Notes: a model not told the origin generated them from the sequence alone. A stretch of 64,000 nucleotides of DNA from Bin87 sp965220055 (GCA_965220055.1 CBDCPE010000004.1:2480001-2544000), one strand, 5' to 3'; shown: positions 24,857 to 33,070, numbered from the stretch's first letter. Program-made: numbers and translations.

Positions 24857-25896
24857 TGACTACTGTGGAGACTGGTATGTGGGATGCACTTGGACTACCA
24901 CGTGAGACTGATGTATACGGTCAATCTTGGAATCCAAACGGAATTTCAATTTTCTTTCATCAATTAAGCTTCCAAGATTACATTCATTGGGACGCCATTT
25001 ACTGGCGTACAGGCTACTTGGACCGTCAGGTTGGCGAGCATCACGACCAGTTTGTCACAGAACTCGACCAGCAGTTTCACGTGGAAACTTTTGAGGACCG
25101 CGACGAACGAGCTCGCATTTTGACACGCTACTCAGATCAAAAGTCACTGTGGTACCAGTGCGCACGGTCTTTCGGTATGCGCGACCACATGATCATCGCA
25201 TTTGAAACCTCACGGACACGATCCATCGAATCCGTTGGCTTGCACAACAAGCATGAGATCCGCCGCAAATATCACTCATCGAATCCAAGAGAGAAGACGG
25301 AGGGACAGCAAGCTCTGGCATCTTGGGCGCTTGGAAATGACCGAGTAAGTACTGCCGGTATTGAGGCCGTCATCGGACGACCATATTACGAGATTTGGGA
25401 CTTGCCAGTTTCAGAATGCAGGCGAGACATCGATAGCTCTGTAGCAGCGGTCACCGCCGACATCACAAGTGAAGCAGTTCGATTGATGGAAACCCTACAT
25501 GTACGTCCGTATGCATTCTGGGTATCCGAGACTGAGCTCATGATAGCAGCTGCCAGGCCAGGTATAGGGTCAGGACCGTGGACTCGACAAGAGTTGGAAC
25601 AGCAAGCTCCGTTGCTGGTGTCAGATGCGGACGGCGTAATGCGCCGCATCCCTAACAATTTAAGAGAACAGTCGAACAGAATTCGAGTAGCCTACGAGCC
25701 TAACTACAGTTGGAACGACATCATCGAGGCAGACGCTAAGCTGGTCCGTTGGCTCGAACGATTCCCCGATTATCGAGAATTCTTAGAATCGGGAGGATAT
25801 ACTAACGACGATAGTGAATTGCTTCACCGTTTGATACGCCTGAGCCGATTCGGATACTGCTACGCTGACGCGGTGGGGAATTGGGCGTTTCAATAA
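24856..25896 (+). CDS. Unknown protein in the nitrile hydratase locus, AT-richer than neighbours
   Basis: 346 aa, soluble, no signal peptide. I do not recognise the family. It is rich in aromatic residues near the N-terminus (ISIFFHQLSFQDYIHWDAIYWRTG) and in charged residues elsewhere. Blocks include DQKSLWYQCARSFGMRDHMIIAFETSRTRSIES and VRPYAFWVSETELMIAAARP. The reading frame starts with ATG overlapping the previous stop (TGATG), which points to translational coupling. Base use is visibly less GC-rich than the flanking nitrile hydratase genes, with many A/T-ending codons, so a later insertion between the two beta halves is likely. The nitrile hydratase genes flank it on both sides. Confidence 0.7.
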   Translation: MTTVETGMWDALGLPRETDVYGQSWNPNGISIFFHQLSFQDYIHWDAIYWRTGYLDRQVGEHHDQFVTELDQQFHVETFEDRDERARILTRYSDQKSLWYQCARSFGMRDHMIIAFETSRTRSIESVGLHNKHEIRRKYHSSNPREKTEGQQALASWALGNDRVSTAGIEAVIGRPYYEIWDLPVSECRRDIDSSVAAVTADITSEAVRLMETLHVRPYAFWVSETELMIAAARPGIGSGPWTRQELEQQAPLLVSDADGVMRRIPNNLREQSNRIRVAYEPNYSWNDIIEADAKLVRWLERFPDYREFLESGGYTNDDSELLHRLIRLSRFGYCYADAVGNWAFQ

Positions 25897-25955
25897 CCTA
25901 GAGATCAGTAATCAGTAATCGTACAAATCCCTTCCGTAAGTTTGGTTCGATACTA

Positions 25956-26267
25956 ATGAACACCGCAACCACAACCCCCGCCGAACCCACCCTCTATGCC
26001 GCCGGCGCCGCGGTCCGGATACGCGTCGGATCGCCGTCTCACCACTTCCGCACGCCGGCTTATATCCAGGGCCACACCGGTATCGTGGACGCGCTCTGCG
26101 GCGTGTTCCCCAATCCGGAGTCGCTGGCCCACGGCGGGGATGGATTGCCGCGCCAGCCTCTCTACCGAATCCGTCTGCGCCAGACCGATCTCTGGCCTGA
26201 GTACGCCGGTAATGCGGCCGACACCCTGCTTGTCGACGTTTACCAGCACTGGCTTGAACCCGCCTGA
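25956..26267 (+). CDS. Nitrile hydratase beta subunit, C-terminal half (SH3-like)
   Basis: 103 aa. AGAAVRIRVGSPSHHFRTPAYIQGHTGIVDALCGVFPNPESLAHG then QPLYRIRLRQTDLWPEYAGN and DTLLVDVYQHWLEPA follow the family pattern of the C-terminal beta-barrel of nitrile hydratase beta (GxxVRV...HxRxPxYxRGxxGxI...F..P......QPLYxVxFxxxxLW......D.VxVDxWExWLE). This half packs against the alpha subunit and carries arginines that hydrogen-bond the oxidised metal cysteines. It is 60 nt after the unknown gene. The start ATG 25956 has a poor Shine-Dalgarno. Confidence 0.8.
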   Translation: MNTATTTPAEPTLYAAGAAVRIRVGSPSHHFRTPAYIQGHTGIVDALCGVFPNPESLAHGGDGLPRQPLYRIRLRQTDLWPEYAGNAADTLLVDVYQHWLEPA

Positions 26268-26432
26268 TTGGCGCAGGATCGGACAGGGCATCTTCAAAGT
26301 TCCTTACTCGCAAAGCCTGCGTCGAGCAACACCGTTTGAAGTTGGCTTCTGCGCGGCGAATAGATGGACAAGCCCGGGCCGCTATTTGTGCTATCTTGCC
26401 TGCAAGCGCCGCAATTGAGAGGTACATGAACA

Positions 26433-27608
26433 ATGGAGCGACCGATATTTCAGCCCATTGGCTCCCCCGCAGAGGAACTGGATACGCCGGCCTTGGTGGT
26501 TGATCTGGGGATAATGGAGCGGAACATCGCGGTCCTGCACAACGCTTTTGGTGGCTCTGACGATGGACCGGGCACTGGCCGGGTCGTCGTTCGCCCTCAT
26601 GTTTCCTGTCATGGCTGCCCTGAAATCGCCCAGTTCCAGTTGTCCGCAGCAAGCAACTCTGGCGGCGTGGCGGTTAGCTCTCTGGCGGAAGCCGAGGCAT
26701 TTGCCGCCGCCGGCGAAGACATCTCCACCGACGATGGGGCCGCGTCGCTTTACCGCGCAATTGACGACATACTAATAGCGGGCCGGGTGGTCACCCCCGC
26801 CAAGATTAGCCGACTGGTTGCCCTGGCTGGCCGGATCACGCTGAGCGTAGCCGTCGACAACCCCCGCAACGTCCAGGACCTTGCCGAAGCTGCGCAGGCC
26901 GCCGGCGTCACTTTGGGCATATTGGTGGACATGGACGCCGGGTACGGGTTTGGCGGTGTGGCGCCCGGGCAGGATGCGGTTGACCTGGCGCGAATAGTTA
27001 CCAACGCACCCGGATTGGCCCTGGAAGGGATTATGACCTACGAGGGCCCGTTACCCATAACGGATCGCGCCGAATTGGAGGCCGAAACCGGTCGTCGGTT
27101 GCAACCAATTCTGGACGCGCGAAGCGCTCTGGAGCAGGCCGGCATGGAGATTGCGACGGTGAGCGCGGGCAGCACTTATAACTATGATACCGTCTCCCAA
27201 TTGTCAGGGATCACCGAGGTTCAGGCCGGGGTGTACCCTCTAATGGATATGGAGACCTTGCGAATTCGCCCGGAATTGCAGCCGGCGGCCAAGGTTCTGG
27301 CTACGGTCATCGGCCATCCCGTGGCGGGCCGGGCAGTGTTGGACGCCGGTCACAAGACTACCGGGCCTGATTTCGGTGTACCCGTTCTGGAGGGATTCGA
27401 GGGCGCCGTCGCCACCAGGTTCAGCGCGGAGCACGGAGTCCTGGATTTGGAGGGGCCGGCCACCGAGCAGTTCATGCCCAATGACAAAGTACACCTGGTT
27501 CCGTATAACCTGGCCCTCTGCGTTAATCAATATGACTACATCCGCGCCGTGCGGGATGGCAAGCTGGTGGGGTATTGGCGCATTGCCGGGCGGGGACAAC
27601 TGGGGTAG
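26433..27608 (+). CDS. D-threonine aldolase/D-serine dehydratase-like protein lacking the PLP lysine
   Basis: 391 aa, alanine-racemase-fold N-terminal barrel and C-terminal DSD1-type domain. It has LDTPALVVDLGIMERNIAVL, and VVVRPHVSCHGCPEIAQFQL where family members read RPHxKTHKxPxxA: the lysine that binds PLP is S58 here and the second lysine is G61. Downstream, VDMDAGYGFGG, GIMTYEGPLP, SAGSTYNYD and EVQAGVYPLMD align well. The C-terminal zinc motif HxC is not seen in VHLVPYNLALCVNQYD. It is thus probably not a PLP enzyme as written. A homologue with the lysine follows at 27687. Confidence 0.75.
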   Translation: MERPIFQPIGSPAEELDTPALVVDLGIMERNIAVLHNAFGGSDDGPGTGRVVVRPHVSCHGCPEIAQFQLSAASNSGGVAVSSLAEAEAFAAAGEDISTDDGAASLYRAIDDILIAGRVVTPAKISRLVALAGRITLSVAVDNPRNVQDLAEAAQAAGVTLGILVDMDAGYGFGGVAPGQDAVDLARIVTNAPGLALEGIMTYEGPLPITDRAELEAETGRRLQPILDARSALEQAGMEIATVSAGSTYNYDTVSQLSGITEVQAGVYPLMDMETLRIRPELQPAAKVLATVIGHPVAGRAVLDAGHKTTGPDFGVPVLEGFEGAVATRFSAEHGVLDLEGPATEQFMPNDKVHLVPYNLALCVNQYDYIRAVRDGKLVGYWRIAGRGQLG

Positions 27609-27686
27609 TTCCACATTGCTGCAACTTCCCGGTCGGTGTTCACAGCGAGATTCGATTAGATATGCAGGAACCTCGGAGGTACGTCC

Positions 27687-28790
27687 ATGCCGCAAGCGTA
27701 TGAACCACAACCCGGCACGCCGATTGCGCAACTGGATACTCCATGCCTGATCCTGGACATGGACGCGCTGGACCACAACATGGATGTGATTGCCGACTAC
27801 TATGGCGATCGCCACAGCAAGTTGCGCGGACATAGCAAGAATCACAAGAGCCCGGCCCTGGCCCTGCGGCAGATCCAGCGCGGCGGGACCATTGGCGGGG
27901 TGTGTGCCGCAAAGGTTGCCGAGGCTGAGGTGATGGTGCAGGGTGGAGTGGCCAGCGTATTCGTTACCAGTGAGGTGGTTGCGCCACCAAAGATCGCCCG
28001 GCTCTGCGCCCTGGCGGATCAGGCCGAGATCCTGGTGGCCTGCGAAAACGAAGCGAATGCCCGTGACCTTTCCCAGGCTGCCGTTGCCCAGGGCGTAAAC
28101 CTGGGTGTGGTCATTGAGCAGGAAACCGGACTGGTTCGGTGCGGGGTGCAGGAGGTGGAAGCCGGCCTAACTCTGGCCCGATCGATCGATTCGCTGCCTG
28201 GGCTCTCCCTGAAAGGCGTGATGAGCCACCAGATGATGTCCGAACCCTCTTCCGACCGAGAGGACCGGGCCACCGAGGCGCACCGTCTCATCCAGCCGGT
28301 TCTGGATCTTCGAGAAGCCATGATCGCCGCCGGACTGCCGGTTGAAATCGTATCGACGGGCGAAACCTGGAGCTACGATATCGCCGGGGATATGCCTGAG
28401 GTTACCGAAATTCAGGGTGGCTCCTACCTGGTAATGGAAACCTCATACGAATACATGGAGGATTTTCAGTTGGCCGGCAAGGTGCTGACCTCCATCATCA
28501 GCGTCCCACGTCCGGGAACCGCGATAGGCGACGCTGGAGCCCGGGCTGTGGGAGGCATGAAGGGGTTGCCGCGAGTAGAGGGTCGGCCAGGAGTGGAAGC
28601 CGTCGACATGGACACCGACCGCACCGTGTTCCAAGTGGCGGACGGAGCCGAACTGGCGGTTGGCGACCAGGTTATGCTGCTTCCCGGCCAGCAGGACGCC
28701 ATGGTGAGCCGCTGGGATCGTTTCATCGGCATACGCGACGGAATGGTGGAAACGGTTTGGGATATCGAGGCACGGGGCTGTCACAATTAG
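27687..28790 (+). CDS. D-threonine aldolase/D-serine dehydratase-like PLP enzyme
   Basis: 367 aa. LDTPCLILDMDALDHNMDVIAD, then KLRGHSKNHKSPALALRQIQ with the PLP lysine K51 present, CAAKVAEAEVMVQGG, VFVTSEVVAPPKIARL, VVIEQETGLVRCGVQ, GVMSHQMM and VSTGETWSYD follow the alanine-racemase-fold D-TA/DSD1 family. The C-terminal metal site is not typical (LLPGQQDAMVSRWD lacks the HxC pair). Family reactions are D-threonine cleavage or D-serine dehydration; the substrate here is open. It is a tandem paralogue of the upstream gene and lies between the beta halves and alpha gene of the nitrile hydratase. Confidence 0.8.
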   Translation: MPQAYEPQPGTPIAQLDTPCLILDMDALDHNMDVIADYYGDRHSKLRGHSKNHKSPALALRQIQRGGTIGGVCAAKVAEAEVMVQGGVASVFVTSEVVAPPKIARLCALADQAEILVACENEANARDLSQAAVAQGVNLGVVIEQETGLVRCGVQEVEAGLTLARSIDSLPGLSLKGVMSHQMMSEPSSDREDRATEAHRLIQPVLDLREAMIAAGLPVEIVSTGETWSYDIAGDMPEVTEIQGGSYLVMETSYEYMEDFQLAGKVLTSIISVPRPGTAIGDAGARAVGGMKGLPRVEGRPGVEAVDMDTDRTVFQVADGAELAVGDQVMLLPGQQDAMVSRWDRFIGIRDGMVETVWDIEARGCHN

Positions 28791-28874
28791 AGGTTTTATT
28801 TCCACAGGTGATTGCTCGCCGGCATAATCGGTTCTGATCCATAGCCGCTCCCATAGAACAAAGGGGAGAGAAAT

Positions 28875-29489
28875 ATGACCGCCACACATGTTGTTGACCA
28901 TATCCACGACGAGCCCATGAGCGAGGTTGCCCTTCGTTCCGTCGCCATTGAGGCCTTGCTGCAGGAAAAGGGCCTGCTCACTCCTGAGGAAGTGCAGCGT
29001 CAGGTGAACCTGATGGACGGGCGCACGCCCGCTGACGGCGCCCGCGTCGTGGCGCGCTCCTGGGTGGATGAGAGTTTCAAGGCGCGGTTGCTGGCCGACT
29101 CCCGTTCCGCATTGGCGGAGATGGGCATCGAGATCCCGGCTGAGACCCCCCAGCTCGCCGTCGTCGAGAATACTGATGAAGTTCACTACTTGGTCGTCTG
29201 CACTCTGTGTTCCTGCTACCCCCGGATGCTGCTCGGCCGCCCGCCTGACTGGTACAAGAGCCTGGCCTACCGGGCCCGCGCCGTTCGTGACCCTCGTGGC
29301 GTGATGGCGGAGTTTGGCGCCAAGCCCCCGCCGGAGGCTGAGGTACGCGTCCTCGACAGCACCGCTGACCTGCGTTACCTGGTGCTGCCTCGCCGCCCCG
29401 CAGGAACCGGAGGCATGAGCGAAGACGAACTGGCCGTCCTGGTGACGCGCGACAGCATGATCGGGGTCACGGACGCAATGTCCCCCTGA
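28875..29489 (+). CDS. Nitrile hydratase alpha subunit, cobalt type (thiocyanate hydrolase gamma-like)
   Basis: 204 aa, catalytic subunit that converts nitriles to amides, or thiocyanate-type substrates, using non-corrin Co(III). The metal claw is VCTLCSCYPR with C109, C112, S113 and C114; the CTLCSC spelling is that of cobalt enzymes (iron enzymes have CSLCSC). Flanking landmarks SWVDESFKARLLADSRSALAEMGI, LAVVENTDEVHYLVVC, PPDWYKSLAYRARAVRDPRGVMAEFG and YLVLPRRPAGTGGMSEDELAVLVTRDSMIGV are all present. RBS GGGGAGAG precedes ATG 28875. It ends 26 nt before a strong terminator, which closes the locus. Confidence 0.93.
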   Translation: MTATHVVDHIHDEPMSEVALRSVAIEALLQEKGLLTPEEVQRQVNLMDGRTPADGARVVARSWVDESFKARLLADSRSALAEMGIEIPAETPQLAVVENTDEVHYLVVCTLCSCYPRMLLGRPPDWYKSLAYRARAVRDPRGVMAEFGAKPPPEAEVRVLDSTADLRYLVLPRRPAGTGGMSEDELAVLVTRDSMIGVTDAMSP

Positions 29490-29514
29490 ACATCCGGCAA
29501 CCTGAACATGGCCG

Positions 29515-29550
29515 AAAAAAGGCGCCCCAATCTATGGGGCGCCTTTTTAT
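29515..29550. terminator. Strong bidirectional intrinsic terminator
   Basis: AAAAA-GGCGCCCCA, loop ATCTA, TGGGGCGCC-TTTTT: a 14-bp stem with A-tract on one side and T-tract on the other, serving the nitrile hydratase alpha gene (plus) and rpiB (minus). Confidence 0.92.
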
Positions 29551-29569
29551 CGTGAGGTTATTTCAGGGC

Positions 29570-29998
29570 TTATTCGTCAATCTGGTTGATCCTCCGGAGG
29601 TGCCGGCCTCCCTCAAACTCAGTGGTCAGCCACGCGTCCACGATTTCCCGTGCCATCTCCCACGACACCAATCGCTGTCCCATGGAGAGAACGTTGGAGT
29701 CGTTGTGCTGGCGGCCGTACCTGGCCGACTCGGCGTTCCAGCAAAGCGTGCACCGGACTCCCGGCACGCGGTTGGCAACGATGGCTTCGCCGTTGCCGGA
29801 ACCGCCCAAGACTATACCTCGGTCAACCTCTCCTCGCGCAACCGCCTCCGCTACGGGTCTTATCCATTCCGGATAATCGGTCGGCTCGTCTGAATAGGCG
29901 CCGTAATCCACCGCCTCGTGTCCCACGTACGCCAACAAAGACAGCAATTTGCCCTTGTACTCGAACCCGGCATGGTCCGAACCGATCGCAATCTTCAT
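29570..29998 (-). CDS. rpiB: Ribose 5-phosphate isomerase B
   Basis: 142 aa, complete RpiB/LacAB family enzyme interconverting ribose 5-phosphate and ribulose 5-phosphate. MKIAIGSDHAGFEYKG, VDYGAYSDEPTDYPEW, GIVLGGSGNGEAIVANRVPGVRCTLCWN and NDSNVLSMGQRLVSWEMAREIVDAWL are diagnostic. The usual catalytic cysteine (GTGIGMSIAANK in LacAB, GSGNGExIxANK in the mycobacterial type) is of the GGSGNGE kind, as in actinobacterial RpiB using Glu. Ends at the shared terminator. Confidence 0.94.
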   Translation of the reverse strand: MKIAIGSDHAGFEYKGKLLSLLAYVGHEAVDYGAYSDEPTDYPEWIRPVAEAVARGEVDRGIVLGGSGNGEAIVANRVPGVRCTLCWNAESARYGRQHNDSNVLSMGQRLVSWEMAREIVDAWLTTEFEGGRHLRRINQIDE

Positions 29999-30099
29999 AG
30001 CCGTTCCCGTGGTTATCAGCGTGTCGGTTTTTCTATCCTTGGCCGCAGTTTATCACAGTGGCTGTGTCCGGCCTGAACCCCGCGCTACCCGCTTCGCCC

Positions 30100-30128
30100 T
30101 TAACCATCCCACCTCCATATGCTAGGAT
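30100..30128 (+). promoter_or_regulatory. Promoter of the zinc dehydrogenase gene
   Basis: TTAACC (30100-30105), 17-nt spacer, TAGGAT (30123-30128) with TGC directly before it (extended -10, TATGCTAGGAT), 37 nt before the ATG. Confidence 0.5.
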
Positions 30129-30164
30129 ACCGACCATCACACACGCTCAATCGGAGGGACCACC

Positions 30165-31271
30165 ATGAAAGGACGCATCGTTGTCGTCAAGGAATACGGC
30201 AAGCCCTTTGAGATCGAAGAGTATGACGTTCCAGAACCCCAGCCCGGGGCGGTATTGCTTCGTATGACGCAGGCCGGTATCTGCGGTTCCGACCTGCACA
30301 CCTGGCGAGGTGACCAGACCCAGGAGCACAATCCGCTGCCCGAAACTGGGCGCGTCATGGGACACGAAGGCACCGGCGTCATCGAGCACCTGGGAGACGG
30401 CGTCGCCTCCGACTACTGGGGCACCGATGTGGAGGAAGGCGACCGCGTGGTGTATGCCGCCGTGTTCCCCTGCTACCACTGCCACATGTGCCTGCGCGGG
30501 AACACCAACTGGTGCGCCAACCGCCAGTATCCCGCCGCCGGCAACTGGCCCTACTTCACCGGCACCTACGGCGACTTCCTGTACCTCCCGCCGCGCCATC
30601 CCTTCTTCCGAGTTCCCGACGAGCTCCCGGATAGCATCCTCGGACCGGTCAACTGTGCCATGGGCACGGTGACCACCGGGCTGGAGCGCGCCGGCATGGC
30701 CCATGGCCAGTCCGTGGTCATCATGGGCGCCGGCGGCCTGGGCATCCACGCCACCGCCATGGCCAAGGAGCGCGGCGCCGACCGGGTCATCGTTTTGGAC
30801 CGGTTGGAGAACCGCCTGGCCCTCGCCGAGGAATTCGGAGCGGATGAGACCATCAACATCGAGGAGTTCAATACCCCGGAGACTCGTGTCCGCCGGGTCC
30901 GCGAACTGACCCGTGGCCGCGGCGCGGACGTGGTGATGGAGTTGGTGGGCCGCGCCGACCTGTTGAAGGAAGGTATCGACATGCTGTCCAACGGCGGCAC
31001 CTTCGTCGAGATCGGCGACATCGTGCGCGGCCAGGAAGTGTCCATCGACCCGTCCAAGCTCCTTCAGGGTAAGAACATCGTCGGCAGCCTGATGTATCGC
31101 CCATCCCTTCTCCCCGAGCTGCTGGACTTCTTGGTGCGCAACCAGGACCGGCTGCCCTTCGACAAGCTCGTCTCCCACACCTTCCCCCTTGCCGACGTCA
31201 ACGAAGCCTTCGCTGCCGCCGAGTGGAGCCAGCGCCAGACGGAGATCACCCGCGCCATGCTGGTGCCGTAG
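30165..31271 (+). CDS. Zinc-dependent alcohol/polyol dehydrogenase (MDR)
   Basis: 368 aa. Sorbitol/threonine-dehydrogenase-like MDR. Catalytic zinc ligands: C in MTQAGICGSDLHTWRG, HE in RVMGHEGTGVIEHLG; structural zinc cysteines in YAAVFPCYHCHMCLRGNTNWC. Rossmann fold VVIMGAGGLGIHATAMAKERGADRVIVLDRLENR, where D after VL suggests NAD. The N-terminal KGRIVVVKEYGKPFEIEEYDV is conventional. GGAGGG precedes the ATG. Substrate unknown; a lone gene between rpiB and the HigBA module. Confidence 0.9.
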   Translation: MKGRIVVVKEYGKPFEIEEYDVPEPQPGAVLLRMTQAGICGSDLHTWRGDQTQEHNPLPETGRVMGHEGTGVIEHLGDGVASDYWGTDVEEGDRVVYAAVFPCYHCHMCLRGNTNWCANRQYPAAGNWPYFTGTYGDFLYLPPRHPFFRVPDELPDSILGPVNCAMGTVTTGLERAGMAHGQSVVIMGAGGLGIHATAMAKERGADRVIVLDRLENRLALAEEFGADETINIEEFNTPETRVRRVRELTRGRGADVVMELVGRADLLKEGIDMLSNGGTFVEIGDIVRGQEVSIDPSKLLQGKNIVGSLMYRPSLLPELLDFLVRNQDRLPFDKLVSHTFPLADVNEAFAAAEWSQRQTEITRAMLVP

Positions 31272-31289
31272 AGTCGCGGGTTCCCAGCG

Positions 31290-31570
31290 TTGATACAATC
31301 GGTTAGAGATCGCAACACCGAGCGATTGTTCAATGGCATTCCCGTTCGGCAATTCCAACCAATTGTTGAGCAAGCAATGCGGAGGCTGCAAATTCTGGAC
31401 GACGCCACATCGTTATTGGAACTGAGAACCATCCGCAGCAATCGGTTAGAACGTCTAATTGGCGATCGGCGAGGGGAATACAGTATCCGCATCAATCGGC
31501 AATGGCGCATCTGTTTAGGTGGATTGATGGTGCCCCACATGACGTGCAAATAGTCGATTACCATGTATGA
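31290..31570 (+). pseudogene. higB: HigB-type toxin with a one-base frameshift
   Basis: The frame from TTG 31290 gives IQSVRDRNTERLFNG, AMRRLQILDDATSLLELR, SNRLERLIGDRRGEYSIRIN and RQWRIC, the RelE-fold HigB sequence almost to the end, then runs out of family as LGGLMVPHMTCK. Reading one base back from 31514 gives FRWIDGAPHDVQIVDYHV and a stop at 31568-31570, exactly the expected HigB C-terminus. The change is the loss of one T in the run at 31514-31516. The antitoxin gene follows 10 nt after the restored stop. Either an inactivated toxin or a homopolymer error in the assembly. Confidence 0.8.
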
Positions 31571-31580
31571 GGTCTGAATC

Positions 31581-31910
31581 ATGCCACCCAAGAACGGAAT
31601 GAAGCCTATACATCCGGGCGCGGTTCTGGCCGACGAAATGGAAGAATTGGATCTGCCTGCAGAAAATCTGGACAAACTCCTTGCGCTTCCGTGCGGTACC
31701 GTCGCTGCCATCGTATCGTCCCAAAAGAGCATCGATGCCGATATCGCGTTTCGCCTTTCCCGTTACTTGGGTTCCGGAGAGCGCCTGTGGATGAACCTCC
31801 AGGTCTCGTACGACCTGAAGATCGCACAGGAGACATCTGGTGCCGCGATCGCAAAACAAGTCCAACCTAGAACCCACAGCGCCACGATATTCAAAGGAGA
31901 CCTTCAATGA
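31581..31910 (+). CDS. higA: HigA-family antitoxin (XRE helix-turn-helix)
   Basis: 109 aa. PPKNGMKPIHPGAVLADEMEELDL, then LDKLLALPCGTVAAIVSSQKSIDADIAFRLSRYLGSGERLWMNLQVSYDLKIA is the HigA/VapI XRE domain (IHPGxxLxxx...L...L......I..G...I..D.AxRLxxxxG.....WxxLQxxYDL). It neutralises HigB and represses its own operon. GAGGT before ATG 31581 and overlap with the next gene (ATGA at 31907). Appears intact although its toxin partner is frameshifted. Confidence 0.88.
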   Translation: MPPKNGMKPIHPGAVLADEMEELDLPAENLDKLLALPCGTVAAIVSSQKSIDADIAFRLSRYLGSGERLWMNLQVSYDLKIAQETSGAAIAKQVQPRTHSATIFKGDLQ

Positions 31911-32977
31911 AATTCGGATTGATGTACGAAATCCAGATTCCAGAGCCACATTATCCCGGCGTCGAGGCAGATCGCTACAAGCAGGTCATGGCCCAGGTGG
32001 AATTGGCCGACGACGTTGGTTTCGACTACTTCTGGACGGTCGAACACCACTTCCTGCGCGAGTTCTCTCATTGCTCCGCTCCCGAGGTGTTGTACGGCGC
32101 CATTTCCCAGCGCACCAAGCGCATCAGGATCGGCCATGCGGTGGCGTTGCTACCGGGTGCGTACAACCACCCGGTTCGGGTCGCCGAACGGGCTGCGGTG
32201 TTGGACATCGTCAGTGACGGTCGCATGGACTTGGGAACCGGTCGCTCCACCACGCTGATCGAGATGGACGGCTTCGAGGTCGACCCCGAGACCACCAAGG
32301 CCCAGTGGCGCGAGGCCATCGGGATGATCCCGCGCATGTGGACCGAGGACCCCTTCTCTCACGCGGGCGAGTTCTACAATATTCCGCCCCGGTCCGTGAT
32401 ACCTAAGCCCGTGCAGGACCCGCACCCACCCATGTGGATGGCGTGCAGCCAACCGACGTCCTTCGGTGAAGCCGGCGAGCTTGGTGTTGGCGTCCTGTGC
32501 TTCAATCTCGGCGGACACGAACAGTTGGTTGAAAGGGTCGAGATCTACCGCGACGCCGTGAAGAACGCCAATCCGATCGGCAGCATGGTCAACGACAACA
32601 TCGCTGCCCTGTGCATGGTCCATGTCGCCGAAACCGACCAGGAGGCTTACGACTCCGCCGCCCGCGAGGGCGAATGGTTCGTCGGAAAGGCTGAAGAGTT
32701 GTACGCGCCGTGGGCCGGCCGCAGCGTGCCCGACAGCTATCGTTTCGCCGTTAACGCGGTCCAGGAAGAGCGGGTCGACAAGACCGCCGATGATCACCTA
32801 GCTTCAGGCGCCTTCGCCATGGGTAGCCCCGAAACGGTGATCAAGACCCTGGAAAAGTACCGCGAGGCCGGCGTTGACCAGATCCTCTGCTTCATGCAGA
32901 TGGGCAACCTGCCCCACAGCAAGATAATGAACAGCATCCGCATGTTCGGGAAGTACGTCATTCCGCACTTCCTGTAG
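31907..32977 (+). CDS. Luciferase-like (LLM-class) flavin-dependent oxidoreductase
   Basis: 356 aa, bacterial-luciferase-fold TIM barrel using reduced FMN or F420. MKFGLMYEIQIPEPH, VELADDVGFDYFWTVEHHFLREFSHCSAPEVLYGAISQRTKRIRIGHAVALLPGAYNHPVRVAERAAVLD, VSDGRMDLGTGRS and PMWMACSQPTSFGEAGELGVGVLCF are family landmarks. It starts 4 nt inside higA with AGGAGA upstream. Numbers of such enzymes are typical of SAR202-type genomes that attack recalcitrant organic matter; the actual substrate is not predictable. Followed by a palindromic intergenic repeat. Confidence 0.9.
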   Translation: MKFGLMYEIQIPEPHYPGVEADRYKQVMAQVELADDVGFDYFWTVEHHFLREFSHCSAPEVLYGAISQRTKRIRIGHAVALLPGAYNHPVRVAERAAVLDIVSDGRMDLGTGRSTTLIEMDGFEVDPETTKAQWREAIGMIPRMWTEDPFSHAGEFYNIPPRSVIPKPVQDPHPPMWMACSQPTSFGEAGELGVGVLCFNLGGHEQLVERVEIYRDAVKNANPIGSMVNDNIAALCMVHVAETDQEAYDSAAREGEWFVGKAEELYAPWAGRSVPDSYRFAVNAVQEERVDKTADDHLASGAFAMGSPETVIKTLEKYREAGVDQILCFMQMGNLPHSKIMNSIRMFGKYVIPHFL

Positions 32978-33020
32978 GCGACGCTGCGACTCTCGGGTAG
33001 TCACTACACGCACAAACGTC

Positions 33021-33045
33021 AGGGGCGGGTTCGTAACCCGCCCCT
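33021..33045 (+). repeat. Intergenic palindrome, diverged family copy 5
   Basis: aggggcgggtt, 3-nt centre, aacccgcccct, between two convergent genes. Same aggggcg arm as the other copies, different inner sequence. Confidence 0.7.
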
Positions 33046-33070
33046 TCTTGATTGGCTGGGCCGCAGGGCG

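Noticed and set aside
31283..31298. TTGATACAAT near 31290 as a promoter of the HigBA module
   Set aside because: It is the first codons of the HigB-like frame (TTG ATA CAA), so the match may simply be coding; no -35 supports it.
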